Shown in pieces: positions 1 to 14,200 of a stretch of DNA of 64,000 bases. The stretch is from Telmatactis stephensoni (Eukaryota; Cnidaria; Anthozoa; Actiniaria; Isophelliidae). Position 1 is the first letter of the stretch. Every line of letters begins with the position of its first letter. The position numbers and the translations under genes are program-made. The stretch covers positions 1 through 64,000 of the forward strand of contig JALIZF010001247.1 in assembly GCA_029948255.1 (NCBI GenBank), read 5' to 3'. The notes below the pieces were generated by a model that was given only the letters and a program-made list of their open reading frames with translations, made no database searches and was not told where the DNA came from.

Positions 1-820
1 GTCTCCTTGCTACTGTTTTGAGCGCTTGTGTTTAGACAAGATCTTTGAGCACAAAAGAAACTTCAGTTGTTTCAAAACAAAGTTTTATTCGCACGTTTCA
101 TTTTAAAACTGTGTTTTATCCATGGATTAGTATATTATCAGTCTAAAAGCCTGGGCATTTTTAAGAGGGGAAGTCAAAATAGCGACTTGCCTAGTTTCTA
201 TGTGCATTGTACTTAAACTTGTTTGCCGTATTTGGGAAAACACTGTGAAATCAAGACCCAATCAGAACCAGGATCAAAACAACGATAACACATTAGTTTA
301 GGTCAAGCTGAGAAATTTCAATTTAGTTAACTCGTTCACTTTTTGAATGGTTACTATGAAAGTTTACTGATAAACATTGTTAAGATTGAGTTAACTAAAG
401 TTAAATATTTCAGCATGACTCCAGTCTTTGTCCGCCTTCGAACTAGATTTAGCAATAAAAAAACTTCTTTTTTGTATCAATGAGAAATGACAAGATATGG
501 TAGAGACCAAAAAGAAAAACAATAATAAAATAAAAAATAAATAAACATTTTAGTTTCCCCCCGTTTTAAGCGAATCTTAAAAAAATTTGGGGCGTAGAAA
601 CGTAACTTCAGGATTTGATAGCTACGAATGTGCTCCAAAATTTCCAAAAGTGTTGTAAAAAAGGCAAATTACCTTCCTTTAGATATCTTTTCAGAAGTCC
701 CCAGTGACTTTCACGTAGTTTGGTACATGGTAGAGATGCTAGCTCTCTCTTACATCGCCGGAACGTCTTCACTTGCCAAAGTGAACTGAAGACCCAGTAA
801 TATCTTGTATGAAATAAAAA
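1..820. other. Left flank outside the duplication: no gene seen
   Basis: AT-rich. Reading frames are short and unlike any known protein. Contains A-rich runs (AATAAAATAAAAAATAAATA near 520-545) only. Confidence 0.6.
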
Positions 821-1395
821 CCTGTTCTTCAAGAAGATTGGCTGTACTACTAGCCCACATGTAGAGTTAATGATTTCTGTTTACTCTGGTATGTTAAAAA
901 TTCCAATTGAAATTTAATTATTAACAACTTTTTTTTTGAAAAAACTTTCTAAAGTTCAAATAAAAATTTCATAGTTTTCCTCTTTAAGTTGACTACATGT
1001 TAAGGTTGGATTGAGCAGTGAGCTAAAAACAACTTGGATGCAAAAGTGAAAAAGGCTGGTGAGAAAATATAGATAAAATTTTACGCTATTTAGAAATAAA
1101 GTACTGTATAATTGCGTTGTGAAAATGCGAACAATTATTTATACCCCCTAGCCGAATTTGACAATTGAAGTTATTGTTAAAAAGAGCCGGCGTTCTGTGT
1201 ACATTAATTTTAGTCAAAGAGCTCGGTTGACATAGGAGATGTGGCTGGGAAATATTGACTGTATATCTTTAGAATATATATTTCAATATTAATAAAGGAG
1301 AGGAATTTTAGAGAGTTTCTTTTTTGTTGTTGTTGTTTTATAAGTATCAGAGATTTTTGAAACACTTAAGTCCAAGAAAATTGTTTCCCCGATAT

Positions 1396-2010
1396 TAATT
1401 CTGAGGCTTGAATACCAATTGATAATTATATAATTGTATCACATAACTTTTATGACCATAACATATCAAGCAAAAATATAATCATACGGCTAATAATGAA
1501 AGAGCTTCTTGCTTGCAGTTTTCTTTGCAGTGAATGTGGAAATTCAGATACTGCAATTTTTCAAATTACGTTCATTATTTCATTCTAGATCTAGAAACTG
1601 CGGTGAAAGACATTTCTATATCAGCCCTCGCGCGATTCAAAATCGATATCGGTGTCCAATTGCACTTGCATGGTACAAACATATAACAGTATTTACTGTT
1701 TAATACTTGCATGACTGTTAATCTTAATCACTGATGTTCTCTTTGGAATTAGAGTTGCATAATTATTTTTCAAAAGCCGCTAAATAAACGGTATTGATAT
1801 GACCTTTGTAGTAACTTGTCTGTTACTCAGAGTTTGATACAATTGCTAGAGAAAAATTCAAGTCTTGAGACTTACACTAGAAAGATTGGGAGGCATGTAA
1901 CAAAAAAAAATCCCAATTGCAAAAAAAATCCCAATTGCTCTATGCCCAGCTTCAATTGAAGCCATTGTATGTTTCAGAGAAAAGCGTGTCATCAAAAATC
2001 AACTTTCAAA
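1396..2010. other. Unit 1-specific stretch of ~600 bp
   Basis: Unit 2 replaces this with about 45 bp (near 28055-28090) built of TTTAAAATATATTTC. No gene recognised. More likely deleted from unit 2 than inserted, since no element ends are visible. Confidence 0.45.
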
Positions 2011-2548
2011 ATATCTTTCCAAAACTTTCCCAGCCAGCAAATAAAAATCAAATTACGGGGGTAAAACTTCTAAAATCATTACAATGGACTAAGAAAGATC
2101 ATAAAAGGTTTTGATTTTAAGGTGAAGATACTCTTTACATTCATCTTTAAATTGTTATTGAAAAGAAAATGAAAAAGTGGGTTTGTTGCCTAAGTGAAAA
2201 AGACCGCGAACTTTGCAGCACGTTAAATTCAGTTAACAACAGCTATATATGGACTGAATATGAGTTGAAGATCATAAACAGAATAAGCTGAAGAAAGACT
2301 GGAATAATAACTTTACGTTTTCGCGAGGGTGCTCCTCGACAAATAGAATTATTTAGTGTTATGTGCATGGCATAACTTCAAAACATATTTTGTGCCAATT
2401 TTTAAGATAATTATGATAGTTTTATTTTGATCTTACAGACATATTTCGACGTGAACATACGCCATCGTCGGTGTCATTACAGTGATGTTGATCTTAGCTA
2501 ATATATAGTCTCTTTACAATTAACAAGAGTACAATTACTGAAAGCGTG

Positions 2549-2860
2549 CAATAGAGTGATTGCACTTTAGTTAATCCGTGAAACGAAATCTAATAGTCAG
2601 TGTCTAATAGTCTAATCAAAACAAAAGAAAGCAATGGAAATAGTGTCTACTAATGTCTATTAGACTAATATCTACTTCACGGATTAAGTGCCATCACTCT
2701 AGAATGGTTTTCATTAACCCGTGAAACACAAAGATACTATCACTCTTTAATACACCTTAATTCCATTGTGTTCTTTCTTTTTTTTTGTCATTTGACTATC
2801 GCACTCTAACTAATTACTTTTTGTTTCACGGTTATTGAAACCACTCTATAGTACGTTTGC
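2549..2860. mobile_element. MITE pair with GAGTGAT...GTGAAA termini (unit 1)
   Basis: Adjacent palindromic elements: AGAGTGATTGCACTTTAG...CCGTGAAA paired with TTCACGGATTAAGTG.CATCACTCT, then a second copy ending TTTCACGGTTATTGAAACCACTCT. The same family recurs at 52759-52902 and in unit 2 (29339-30310, split by the hairpin element). Confidence 0.65.
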
Positions 2861-3927
2861 ACTATTAATACTAAATAGCCTAGCATAGTGTTTATTAAAG
2901 AAAACATTGAAATGAGTATAAAATATCACTATTTATTCGCATGGCACGCTTTTAAGGCCCTTCCGCCCCCAAAAAAACACAATATATACTGCAACGTTCC
3001 GTAACGTTTGTTAGTATGGATGAGAAAGTTTGACGTACGGAATGAATCTGGACGGGAAAAATCTATTTACCATATAAAGTTTTTCATGTGGAAGGACCTT
3101 TAATGTTTGTACTTTAAATGTTCAAAGTCAAATTTGCATGCATAACTGGACGATTTCAGTTAGGGTTGCTGTACAAAGTTGTTAAACATTCACGACGAAC
3201 TGAAATTTAAGCAATCTTTTTGTAAGACAATTCATTGTTGCACGAGTTTTCGTTTGAAAGGTTGTTGGTTTGAAATCGGTTCAAACCAGCTTGATTTTCA
3301 TTTTGTTACAGATCATGGACGTCATGATTATTAGACAACGGGTTTGAAAATTTTAAAAAAGGCAAACCAAAGCAGTTGTATTTTTGGAGATTTGAAAATT
3401 GGACTGGGGAAATAATCAAAAGTCATCCACCTTAGAATTCGTTGGTGGTCATTGAAAACTGATCCATCATGACCATAAGATTGTAAAGGCTTTTTCCACT
3501 CATGGAAAATGGAAAAGAGAGGAGAAAACTCTAGAAAACTTATCAAAATTTGTTTTCACAACCTAGGGAGGCGGAATTAGAACTTTTTGTGCGTGATCGA
3601 TGAACATAATTAGTTATCTTAATTCTTATCAGAGCTAGGAGAGAACTAATACTTTGTCCAAGCTACAGCATAATATGTTGTGCCGTGCAATCTAGATACA
3701 ATGCACGCCTATACATATCAAATATGTTCTGGTGTGCATTGTATCTAGACTGGATTCCATAAACTCGCGTAAAATAATAACTAATAGTATTAGTTATCGT
3801 GTAATCATCAAACAAAATCACAAGGCTATAACTCAATCAGGATTTGAGTGCATGCAATAATGTGTTTTAACATTTGTTTTAACGAGTTAAAATGAAACTA
3901 TACTCTATAAAGAAAAACGATTTCCAA

Positions 3928-5258
3928 TTAATACAGGAAAAAATCTGATTCTCTTTCTCTTTGTCTTTTTTGGAGTTCCTCCCGCTCCTCCTGAGTTGGT
4001 TGGTACAACCGATCCTCCTTGGAGTTCATTGGGATTTCTTTTAGGCTCTTTGAAATATCTCTCAAAGACGCTTTGATGTAAGCGGTCATAAAATCAGACA
4101 TGATGGCATCTTCGTTGGTCTCAATCGATACTTCCTCGCAACCATCGACGTACGAATCATTCAAGATGGCGACGAAGAAGTTAACCATAAGTATAATGAT
4201 GGCCAAGAAATAACAGACAATGAAAAGAGGACCCAGAACGCCATCAATGTCTTGCAGCTCGTGGAAATGCAGTCCGTGTCCAAGTGACATCTCGAAAACA
4301 TTAATAAATGATCGGAGAATGTTTGAATATACTGGGATAACCTGGCCAAAGATTAGGTTGCCTGCTTGTGCAAATGCCATGAACACGATGAAGAATAGCA
4401 CGCCATAGGTAATGAGAAATGGTTTGGACAATCGGATCACCAGGACAAAAGTTTGGATCTTCATGTTGAAATTGAAGAGTTTGAGGAGCTTGATGGTTGT
4501 GAGAAAGATGACGGCGGCAGCAACACCATTGACCACATCTGTACCATATTGGACGTAGTCAAAGCTCATCCTCGAATAAGGATTTTCCTGTATTGTTTTA
4601 AGTAAATTTCTGACGTGCGATTCGCGAAGAAAGATGAATGCCATCATAGTCACAGTCAAGATAAGCATCACCACTAGGTGTATGTTCCAAAAACCCTTGA
4701 AAAACTGCATTTTTTCTCTGACAAGTTTAAGGATTGCCCTCACGACAAGAACAGCGACAAAGAGGAGGAGCAGAAACTGAATTACACTTAGCAAAGTTTT
4801 GTAAGAGCTTTGACCGACTCCATAAATAGCATATGGTTCTACCCTCTTTGATGACAGCATTTCCCCTGTCGGGTGTTGCTCAAACGTAAAGCGAGCGAAA
4901 GCATAAAGTAGAGATGCAGGCTCAAATACTACAAACTCTACAAACACAACCCTTGTTTGTCTGGTAATCCAGTTGTCTTTCCTTAAGTTCAATATAACAT
5001 TGCTTGCTGTCTCATTGTCATAGCCCAGATCGGCCACCATTCCACTCCCTGAATATGTCCCATCGTTTGTCACAACTGGAAGTGTTCCGAGCTTCTCTGC
5101 AGTTTGGACCATGAATGGCGTGAATCTCACACCTCCTTCTGGACTGCAGTTTAAAGGTGTTGGTGAACTCTCGTCTGCATTGGATTGGGAGTATTCTGGA
5201 TAGCATCGTGAAAACATTTCTTGTAGTTTTGGGTAGTTCTCAGTGGCTTCGCAATTTT
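3928..5258 (-). CDS. Copy 1 exon 20: polycystin domain, channel pore and C-terminus
   Basis: 443 codons and TAA stop at 3928-3930. Polycystin ectodomain to about residue 2330, then helices at [64 protein letters not shown], a pore loop ([18 protein letters not shown]) and S6 [20 protein letters not shown]. The filter-like triplet is L-G-H (2505-2507). The cytosolic tail is short (about 75 residues), rich in E/K/R, without the long tail of vertebrate PKD1. No AATAAA close downstream; the nearest sense-strand one I see is near 2931-2936. Confidence 0.9.
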
Positions 5259-8200
5259 CTGCAATAAAATTAAACAAAATAGAAAATAGACTTACTAGGA
5301 TAGCACATAGAACATCGTTCACAGCATAGCAGCTGCTGTTAAATGCCTTCACTGATACAAGAACTATATCACAGCCTTCTCACTTTAGTAGAGGGCACAA
5401 CCCCGACATATACCGTAGCAACACAGCAAGCAAAGCGAACCCAACAATTCATGACAAATTAAAGAAGCTGAGGTACTAACAGGCTCCAAACTACGGCTTT
5501 GTTTTCATTATTTACATTTTGCAAGGGATAGAAGCTGAAGAAACTCGATCCTAAAAATTGTGTCCAAGCTACCATATCACTAGCTAGAAAGTTTGGACCA
5601 TCTCGGCCTACCATTGAAAATTGCAAAAACAATCAAATTTCTAACTGCTAGAAATTGAAATTTCCAACTGTAAAAACAAAAATGGTCATCACTTCCCAAT
5701 GATGTCGAGAAAAAATCGCAAGACCATTGGAAGAGCAAAACTGCAGTCATGAATAAATGCAATAAAACATTTCATAGAATGTTACCTGACTTAACGCGAG
5801 CTTGTCGTAGACGTGGGATACTTATCAAAACAGCCTTTTTATTTGAAATGAATCCCTCTTTTTCGTCGGTAAATGTCTGATTATTGTACCACTCATTTTT
5901 ATACAGACCTGGTAACAGTCTGTCTTCACACCAAGACCAGAATCCAGTTGTGTTTTTTACCTTTGAGTATACAAATTAAGAAAAGAACAATGCATTTCAC
6001 ACGTTATTCAGTGTTCAAGAAGTATCTACATCGGTACATAGTAAGGATGGCCGAGTGGAGGATTTAAGCCTATTTATGAAAACTGGATAATTAACAAAGA
6101 CACTGGCCAGCCTCAGATGTGTTTGGCAAAAATCTGAGTACAAATATCTGGACTAGAGCAGTGTTCTGGGATCAATGAAGCTTCAGGCTGTAAACAAAGA
6201 GAAAACTTTTTTTTTCTACCTACCACTTCACTCTTAGGAAAAATGTCCTTAAGATGTTTCTGGATGTGATAAGAATAAGACGACTGTGAGCCAAAGATTA
6301 CCAAGGACAAGAGTATGACAAAAACCAAGTGAATGACTATCTCTTTTATTGCCCAGTGTACTGTGTTCTTTCTTACTTGGTAGTTCTGAGCCGCCAACAG
6401 TTCTTGTTCATTTAATGGTTCAAAGTCCATCTCAGGAAACGTATTAATATCTTTCATACTGACAGAATCTATTATATTTTCGTCCTTGCTAGTGACAGTT
6501 GCTTTCGTTTGGGCATCACCAGTGTGGTTCCCGTCTTCTTTTGGTGGTTTGCGAAATATCAACGAAAGAAGAATTGCAAGGGCCACGACTTTTAGCGGCT
6601 GTACCAGAAGTACATCTTGAATAAGTGATAGAGTTACAGATTTCATCCATTCATTTGATTTTTCTGTTCCCCACTGCAAGGAGTACAATATTACTACAGT
6701 TGCCGATGCAAGAACGCTCAATGCACATAACGTATAAGCAATATACACGACCCCATGTGGACAGCCTGTTCGGTTTTTTCCTTTCTTGACAGATGCGTTC
6801 GACAAACTTTCGTCATCTGAAAATTCTAAGAAATCATCATGGTCGCCTATCTTTTTCGTACTTTTCGGGCGGGCTTTTCGGAATAGCATAATAATAAAGA
6901 GATTGACAGGGGCGACAATCAGGCCACTTTCTAATCCAATTATGATTTGTCGGAGGCTCATCGTTATCGGTCCGATATGGATTGTATCTTCACTTCCACT
7001 GTCATTCTGGTAGAACATAGCATTGGCCAACATTGCAGTGAGCAGTAATGAAAAACAGCAACAAACACGCTGTACACGGGTAAAAGTACTGGATGGTGGA
7101 CGAAGGACAACGGAAACCCATAAGTGTTTTTCACTGAAACTCTTTGCTGTGTGAGAATAGAACAGTGTTTTGAACTGCGTCTTTTCCTCTTCAGAAGCTA
7201 CATATATGCGCCGTTCGATTTTTCCATCTCCTTTGTCCACAGCCAACCAATCATTGTGGATAAATAGCCATTCTTTGTTTGTAGCAACATCACGTATAGT
7301 TATTTGCCTCAGGAACCATGCTGGATCCTCTCCTTTGTTGTTATGCCAAATTCGGATGTAGTGGATATCACCCACATCTTCAGGCAGATTTACCATAATG
7401 TAAACAACATTACCACGAGAGAGAATTTCTGAAGAACTTCCAGTTTCATCAGCAAGTATAATAATAGGGGTACAACCTTTTTCTCCGTAAACTATCATGG
7501 CAGCATTAGCGGTTGTCCCAGATCCACGAAACGTTCCAGTGGCAACTGTGATTTCATAGTTAAGGGCTCCGGGATTGGGATCTATGGAGCCGACCCTCGC
7601 TTTGGAAGCCTATAAACACGTAGAAATACTTGTTTGATCAGACTGAAATATGACGATTTCTACTTCCTATTTTGAATTTGCGTTTGTTCAGGTAGAGCCG
7701 GAAATTTATACGAGACATAGTTAAGGGGTAGCTATACAGCGGTCTGCAAAAACTCTCATACATATATATCGGATTCATTATGGGTAATAGGCCATTTGCG
7801 GCACGTGCGAATTAGCGCATTTTGGAGGACAAAAACAATGGTTTCCAGCCAATAGGACATTGAAATTCTTTTGTTTTGCCCTCCAAATTGAGCTGCATTC
7901 CAACATGCTGCAAAGGACCTATTACTTTTATACCTAAAAAGGGGATTTAATTCCTACAAAACTTGCAAATATCATTAATATTCTGTGAATTGCCAATTGG
8001 TCTGTTGGTCTTTCTTGTTTGCTAGCTTTTGATGCAAAGTTTCATAAGAAGAGGTAAATAATTTATTGGCCATAATGTATCGATACATTTTTTGAGGCTT
8101 TTAAAGTTTTTGTAAACCTTGCCGCTGTAAATAAATAAATGTAGAGTTTTGCTTATACCAATGGTTATGGGAATAGCCAATTTTTGACCGGAAAAATATT

Positions 8201-11200
8201 AAGAAAACAATCTAAGTTGTGTATAACTCACCAGTAAGACATCTCTCTTATCAGCTCTCCGAGCAAATACAATAGCAAGAGCAAACAGCAAAAACAGACC
8301 AATGACTGTAAATAGGACTGCAAAGTTTGATTCCTTAAATCCTGCAGCGACTTTATCGAGGTCAATGGGGTTTGGAGGAACAACTAAATCGGTACTAAAA
8401 GAAGTCAAATGGTTACACAAGCACACAATCTTGGTAACTGAAGAGTTTTCGTGGGGCTAAAAAGAAGAAAAATATTTCCATGAAAATATATTCTTATTTT
8501 ATAAATTTTATTGAACTGTTTTTGTACATACCCTACATCCTTCCGTGCTCCACACTTCAAGTGTCTCATCCCAGTGCAAGCACATAAATATATTCGTTTC
8601 AAAGGAATAGTTAAGAGATGTAATACTGTTGTATACTTGTGGTTTTAAAGCTAGATGTTCTGTAGGAGTAAGAGTAGGAGGAGCAGTTGGGGGTGGTTTT
8701 TCTGTTATATCGTATACATCGCATTTACGATTGGCGGCTTCTGCTGTTTCCCGTCTTGATCGGTGAGGCAATTTGTTATGAGTGTTCATTCTATAAGACC
8801 CAAGATTGTTAACAAAAGAGTTTTCTGCATTGATAAGGTAATAAGTATTTTCTAAGTCTTCTTGGGATTTCCCATCAACTAATTCGTCATAGTTCAACAT
8901 TCCTTCAAAGACATTGTCATCAAATGAACTCGAATCTAAAGATCTTTTTCTCTTTCTTCCTCCTCCTCCTTCTTCTTTACCAACAGTTGTGGGTGTCAAA
9001 GTTGTGGAATTTCGAGTACTATTTGAGTTGTTTCTTTCTGGCGTTGCCATTGGGGTAGGTGGCGGAAACTGTGTAGAGTTGTAACATATTGCAACGTGAT
9101 AGCTGCCAGCTGATCTATTGAATGCATCAATTTCAAAGAATTTCCTATAAATGTCCTTGTTGCATTTTTCGTATTTGTTGTATATCAGTTTTGGGCGTGT
9201 CAATAGAGGTATGCATTTCTGATATTGTTCCACTTTACGGTTTTTACACTCCAGATATCTTTGTACTTCTGTACATACTACTGGTGTTTGGGTTGTACCT
9301 TGACCACAATCTGGTCTGTAATTACTTATGTTTTTCGGGAATTGAGAATATTTCATGCCATAAGACTTTCTAGTCCCATTTCCAGAATTGTTTCCACACG
9401 GTGGACACGTCACCACTTGACGGTAGCCAAAGCAGGCAGATAAATCACGCGGACGACTGGAGTCGGCCAAAAAGCTAACATCTGGGATGGTAACGTTATT
9501 TTTGCATTTTGTTTGAATTGTAGTGCTGCCGTAACTTTCCCTTGTCGCCTCATATTGCGTTTTGTTGTAAGTTTTGTTCAACATTTCATCAAATTCCAAG
9601 CCCATGCATTTTATAAAGTCATAAATTCCAGTGCAGTTGTCACGTTCTGAAGGCTCAACACATGATGACAAATTAGGATGATAAAACTCGTAATCGTACT
9701 TTGCCTTGGTAACTCTTTTTCCATAACGGACATAAACGGTAACAAACTTTTCCTGGGCTGGTTTTATTATTAGTTCAAATGCAGTATCATTTCTATCAAC
9801 CTTGATTTTGTGTTGGACGCAAGTTGTGTCCGGATTCACAAAATATGGAAATTTGGAACTTTTCACTGTTTTATTCAGCGGTTTTGTCGGTATTTTCAAG
9901 ATAAACTCTTCATCAAGATCGTCAACAGTAAGTAGACTTCCATTACTCTTTGTATACTCAACAGTAAGGACTGGAGATTTACTGACTTTCAAGGTGCCAT
10001 TCCCCCATGTGAAGGGATTATTTTTTGATATAATAGCCTTTGAACTTACAAAAGATTGTGCTGCAGGGCATACTGCATTTTCTGGACACTGAAATGAAAT
10101 TAACATCACGAGAGTTAATAATTTAAATGGACGGAATTAATAGTAATAATAATAATATTTATGTTTTCCCCTCGTGTCAATTGCCACGCCCCTATGGTGC
10201 TGATTTTCCTGCATCTCGTTTACGCTGGGCAAGACAATAATTTCGCGTAAAATGGCTATGAGCCCTTGGCTCAAAGCCGCTTTATTAGAAATCAAGAATA
10301 CTATTGCATAAGCTATCAAAACTTGCCCAAGTAAAGGTGAGGGCTAACAAACGCCAAATATGAAAGTACACTAAGAAGTGGATGCTTGGTAGCTTGCAAT
10401 CCTTTTAGTGCATCACATGTGGGCCCCTAGAGGGGGTACCAATACAATACTGGGGTATAAACCTGGCCTCACGTGTATTCCATGAGATTACATAACACCT
10501 CACGTGTACTTGTTTACATAAAACAGGAAACCCACGAGGGGAAAAATGAATTTATTGTATATATTTCAATTCTTTGTGGCCCTATAGACAGTATTCCTGA
10601 CTTCTTCACCATCTACCCCCACCCCACATTTTTCTGTGCAATTACTACACTAACCGTTGCATTTTTTACTAGAGACTTCATAACAGACGGCACTTTGACA
10701 TCACCACCACTGACATTATAGCTTTCAGGTAAGCGGCTTATTTTGGTATTGGCAATTTCTAAACTTAGTGATGGAGTTTGGAACTTCTTCGTTTTTTCTC
10801 CTCCAAGCATTATCCCGAGAAGCGTTTCGACAAGCTTTCTTGTTGTAGCAACTGCTGCCTTGGCCAGACGTTCTAGCTAGATATGGGGAAGACAGTTTAA
10901 ACATTTAAAATTTCTACAGAATTTTTACACGGATGTCACCAGTTTCAAAGGCGCACACCGACTAAAAACAATGCAGATATTCTGAATGAAATAATTTCCA
11001 GAAAATTAATTAAAGATCAAGGAACATCGTCTTGTTAGATGGAAGTCTTACCACGGCATGCAATATAACAAAGCATAATCGAACGCCTGTAAGCTTCGTA
11101 GCAGCGCCACGTAAAGGTATTCTCATCTAGTACGTACATCTGTTTGTTCTGTATATAATTATCTAATACTGCAGCCTAGCTATCAAAACGAGACGACTGC

Positions 11201-14200
11201 TCTATTCGGCGCGAGATCAGTCAGTTGTCGACTTTTTATCGATTGAGCTTCAGTTCAATGTTTCCATTGTAAGCTGCGAAGTGTGCTTCCCTGATTAGAA
11301 CAGTTCAGTAGGAGGTTTTAGCCTGTTAGAATAGGTACCTGTGTACTGTTGACTTTTTCATTTTGCTGAACATTTTCATCTTTGTCAGTTTCTTTGCCTC
11401 TGCTGTCATTTTTCGCTGCAGTACCATCAATGACGTTACCTGCAAGATAAAGTAAGCTCTCCCCCGCGTCATCAAATTGAACAGGATCAATGTCTTTGAA
11501 ATTTGAGAGAGATTCCACCATTTTAGATGCAGCGTCAATCGATGTCATCTAAAATAATAACAGATGATAGATTATATTTAGAAATCAACCCCACTGCTGG
11601 CAGTGCGTTGGACAGCGGCAAATATGATTTCGTATTTTCTAAAATGACACGCAAGAGACGAGTCCTCGGTGCATCCTGCTTGTTCACTTAATGTGTTGCA
11701 TACGCGTATGTTATGGCTTCTAAGCAAGGAAAAGGTCACATGCTATTAACTGTCACTATTAAGTGCATACACTATATGTAATTACTTGTTCAGACCCCTT
11801 TAGTTTCCATGTGCCGTTTAGAATTCAAAATCTAGCTAAGTAGACAGGACAGTACTCCTTTTCTTATATATCAGTTTAATTATCGAACACAAATGAAGAG
11901 AGGCCCAGCTAACTTCTTCAGGATGTTTGTATTTATCCACATGAACACTTGCCTCGGAATCAGCTTTTAATTTTACGATCTGCTGGTACACACTCACACT
12001 TGCTACCTCTACAATGACTATTTTACACACAAAGTTCAACTCAAATGTTGATTTTTGCCGAGGGAGGAAGAACCGAAGAACTCAGAGAGAAAAAAACCTC
12101 GTGGCATGGTAGAGAACAACACATCTAATATACTCAGTTTACATATGATCCACTGTCCGAGCTGAAACTCTAGCGCACACACAGCGGTAAACGGCTAGCG
12201 CTCCTACCGCTCTCGCAACCATACCACCCGTAATTATATAGAGAGCTGTCATTTACCAGTCCATCAACGGAGAGTTCGTCTGTCTTGTTTGTCGAATCGA
12301 TGAGCACTCCCGATGTCATCTGGAGACTCTGTGCTCCTTTGATGGGAATTTTCACAATGGAGGATATTACATTGTCCCGCATCTATAAGAGAAATGCAAT
12401 TAGTCAAATTCCTGGGTTGACATCACCTCATCTGCATTTTCCGATTTTCCAAATGCTTAAAATTAGACATCCTCGACCATTCAAAGAATATTAAATCATC
12501 TAGCTTTTCAATTCATGATCAAAAAAAGATTATAAAAATTCAAATTAGGTGTTATAGGCACTTGAAAACTCCTACCTGGATCTTATTTGATAATGATACA
12601 TTTGCAGTGACGCTGCTCTGGATTAAACTAAGGGTACCAAGAGCCTTTTGCGCTTTATCTTTATCATTATCACCTTCTTCAGCAGCTAACAACTTTTCTA
12701 CGTCCTTAACTGGATCTTGTAATTCCGGTGGTTTGACCTGGAAAACATAATCTTCTTGATATAGCTATCTGCACAAAGATTGGTCCTCTCAAAACATAGA
12801 AGCTTAGTCGTATTGAAATATACACTGGGAAATATTTTGATTATAAATGATTTTATAGAAGCGATACGATGTACCGGACGGGTGTGGACGTTCAAAACCA
12901 TTAAAGCCCCTATCACGGCCCATATTTTTTTCACCTATAATATTTTTTATATACTTACAGTTAAATTCAAGACGACACTAGTGCTTTCGTTGTAGCCATC
13001 AAAAACTTTGAGCTCCACCTGTAGACTAAAGTTCTTTTCACTGTCTCCTAAAGGAAGCCTCAACGAAAATGTACCATCATTACCAAAATACATCAACTTC
13101 GAAGGGCCATTGGGAGATAAAGCCCATGCTTCGTATCCACTTATTATACCGTTTTCGTCGTTGTCGACCCACCCTTGGCAAACCACTTTGACAGAGTCAG
13201 CTACTGCTACGATTTCAGTGCTGTTAGCCTCGCATTTGCCTGAGTTGGGCAAGGAATTTGTTTTTAAGAGATGTTTGTTAATAAGCTTGCCCTTTTGTGG
13301 ATTTTCTATCATGTGTTCTATTTTGTACGATTCGTTTTGTTTTAGGCTGTTTTCTTCAAGAACGAAGTAAAAGTTGTTTAAAGCTGTCAAGTTCTTGAAA
13401 TCCTTGGTTTGCAATTTCCTCCATATTGGTTCATCTGGAAGAAAAAAATTCAGTGAATGAATAAATGCAATGAATGAATGCAATAAATTATTGAAAGAAT
13501 GCTAGAATGAATGAATGCAATAAATGAATGAATGCAATAAATGAATGAATGAACGAATGAGCAAAAAGACGACGTCAAGACATGACCACATTATCAAGCA
13601 GAGAAACAAGATTGGATCTGTTTATTTATAAAATCAAAATGCAAATGAACAAATCGATGGAAAAAATACAACTTACATGATCCACAGCCAATATCAATTC
13701 TTTCTCCAGTGTCAATAAACACTGACCACGAATGCTTTAAGTCTGCAGCGTCCACACACTGGTCTTTGCATGACGGTTTCGGTTTTAAACCAAGTTTCGA
13801 TGTTGGTTTCATCAAAGGACGACAATTGTAAGCGCAGCTAAAGAGAAATGAATCATTAGCTCAGATAGTTGAGAGTGAGGTCTTCGAGCCTCCGAGTTGG
13901 AAGTCGAGCCGCTGGAATTCTAGCCGCTGGTCTGACACTCCAGGTAGTCTCAGTGTTGCTCTTTGTGTTTGTTTTGGAGTTTCTGGGTTTTTTTTTTTTG
14001 TCTGTTTGTTTGTTAATTTGTTTGTTAATTTGTTTGTTTGTTAATTTGGTTGGTTGGTTGCATTGGTCGGTCGGTTGGTTGGTTGGTTGGTCGGTAAGTC
14101 GGTCGGTCGGTTGGTTGGTTGAATTTCTCTTACCCTAAGTCAAATTTTGGTGGTGGAGGTACAACTTTACACGTGAACTCTGCAGATTCATTACGGTAGT

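Noticed and set aside
9122..9443. Plus-strand frames opposite exon 16 (also 9802-10092, 41487-41723, 42167-42457)
   Set aside because: Antisense shadows of the long exon; no independent features.
11836..12039. Minus-strand frame [13 protein letters not shown]... between exons 13 and 14, partly kept in unit 2
   Set aside because: Exons 13 and 14 join in phase 0 without it, no good donor follows, and the unit 2 version has a 6-bp deletion and different end. It overlaps SINE sequence.
13008..13370. 120-codon plus-strand frame opposite exon 11 (also 49710-50072)
   Set aside because: Antisense shadow of a conserved coding exon.
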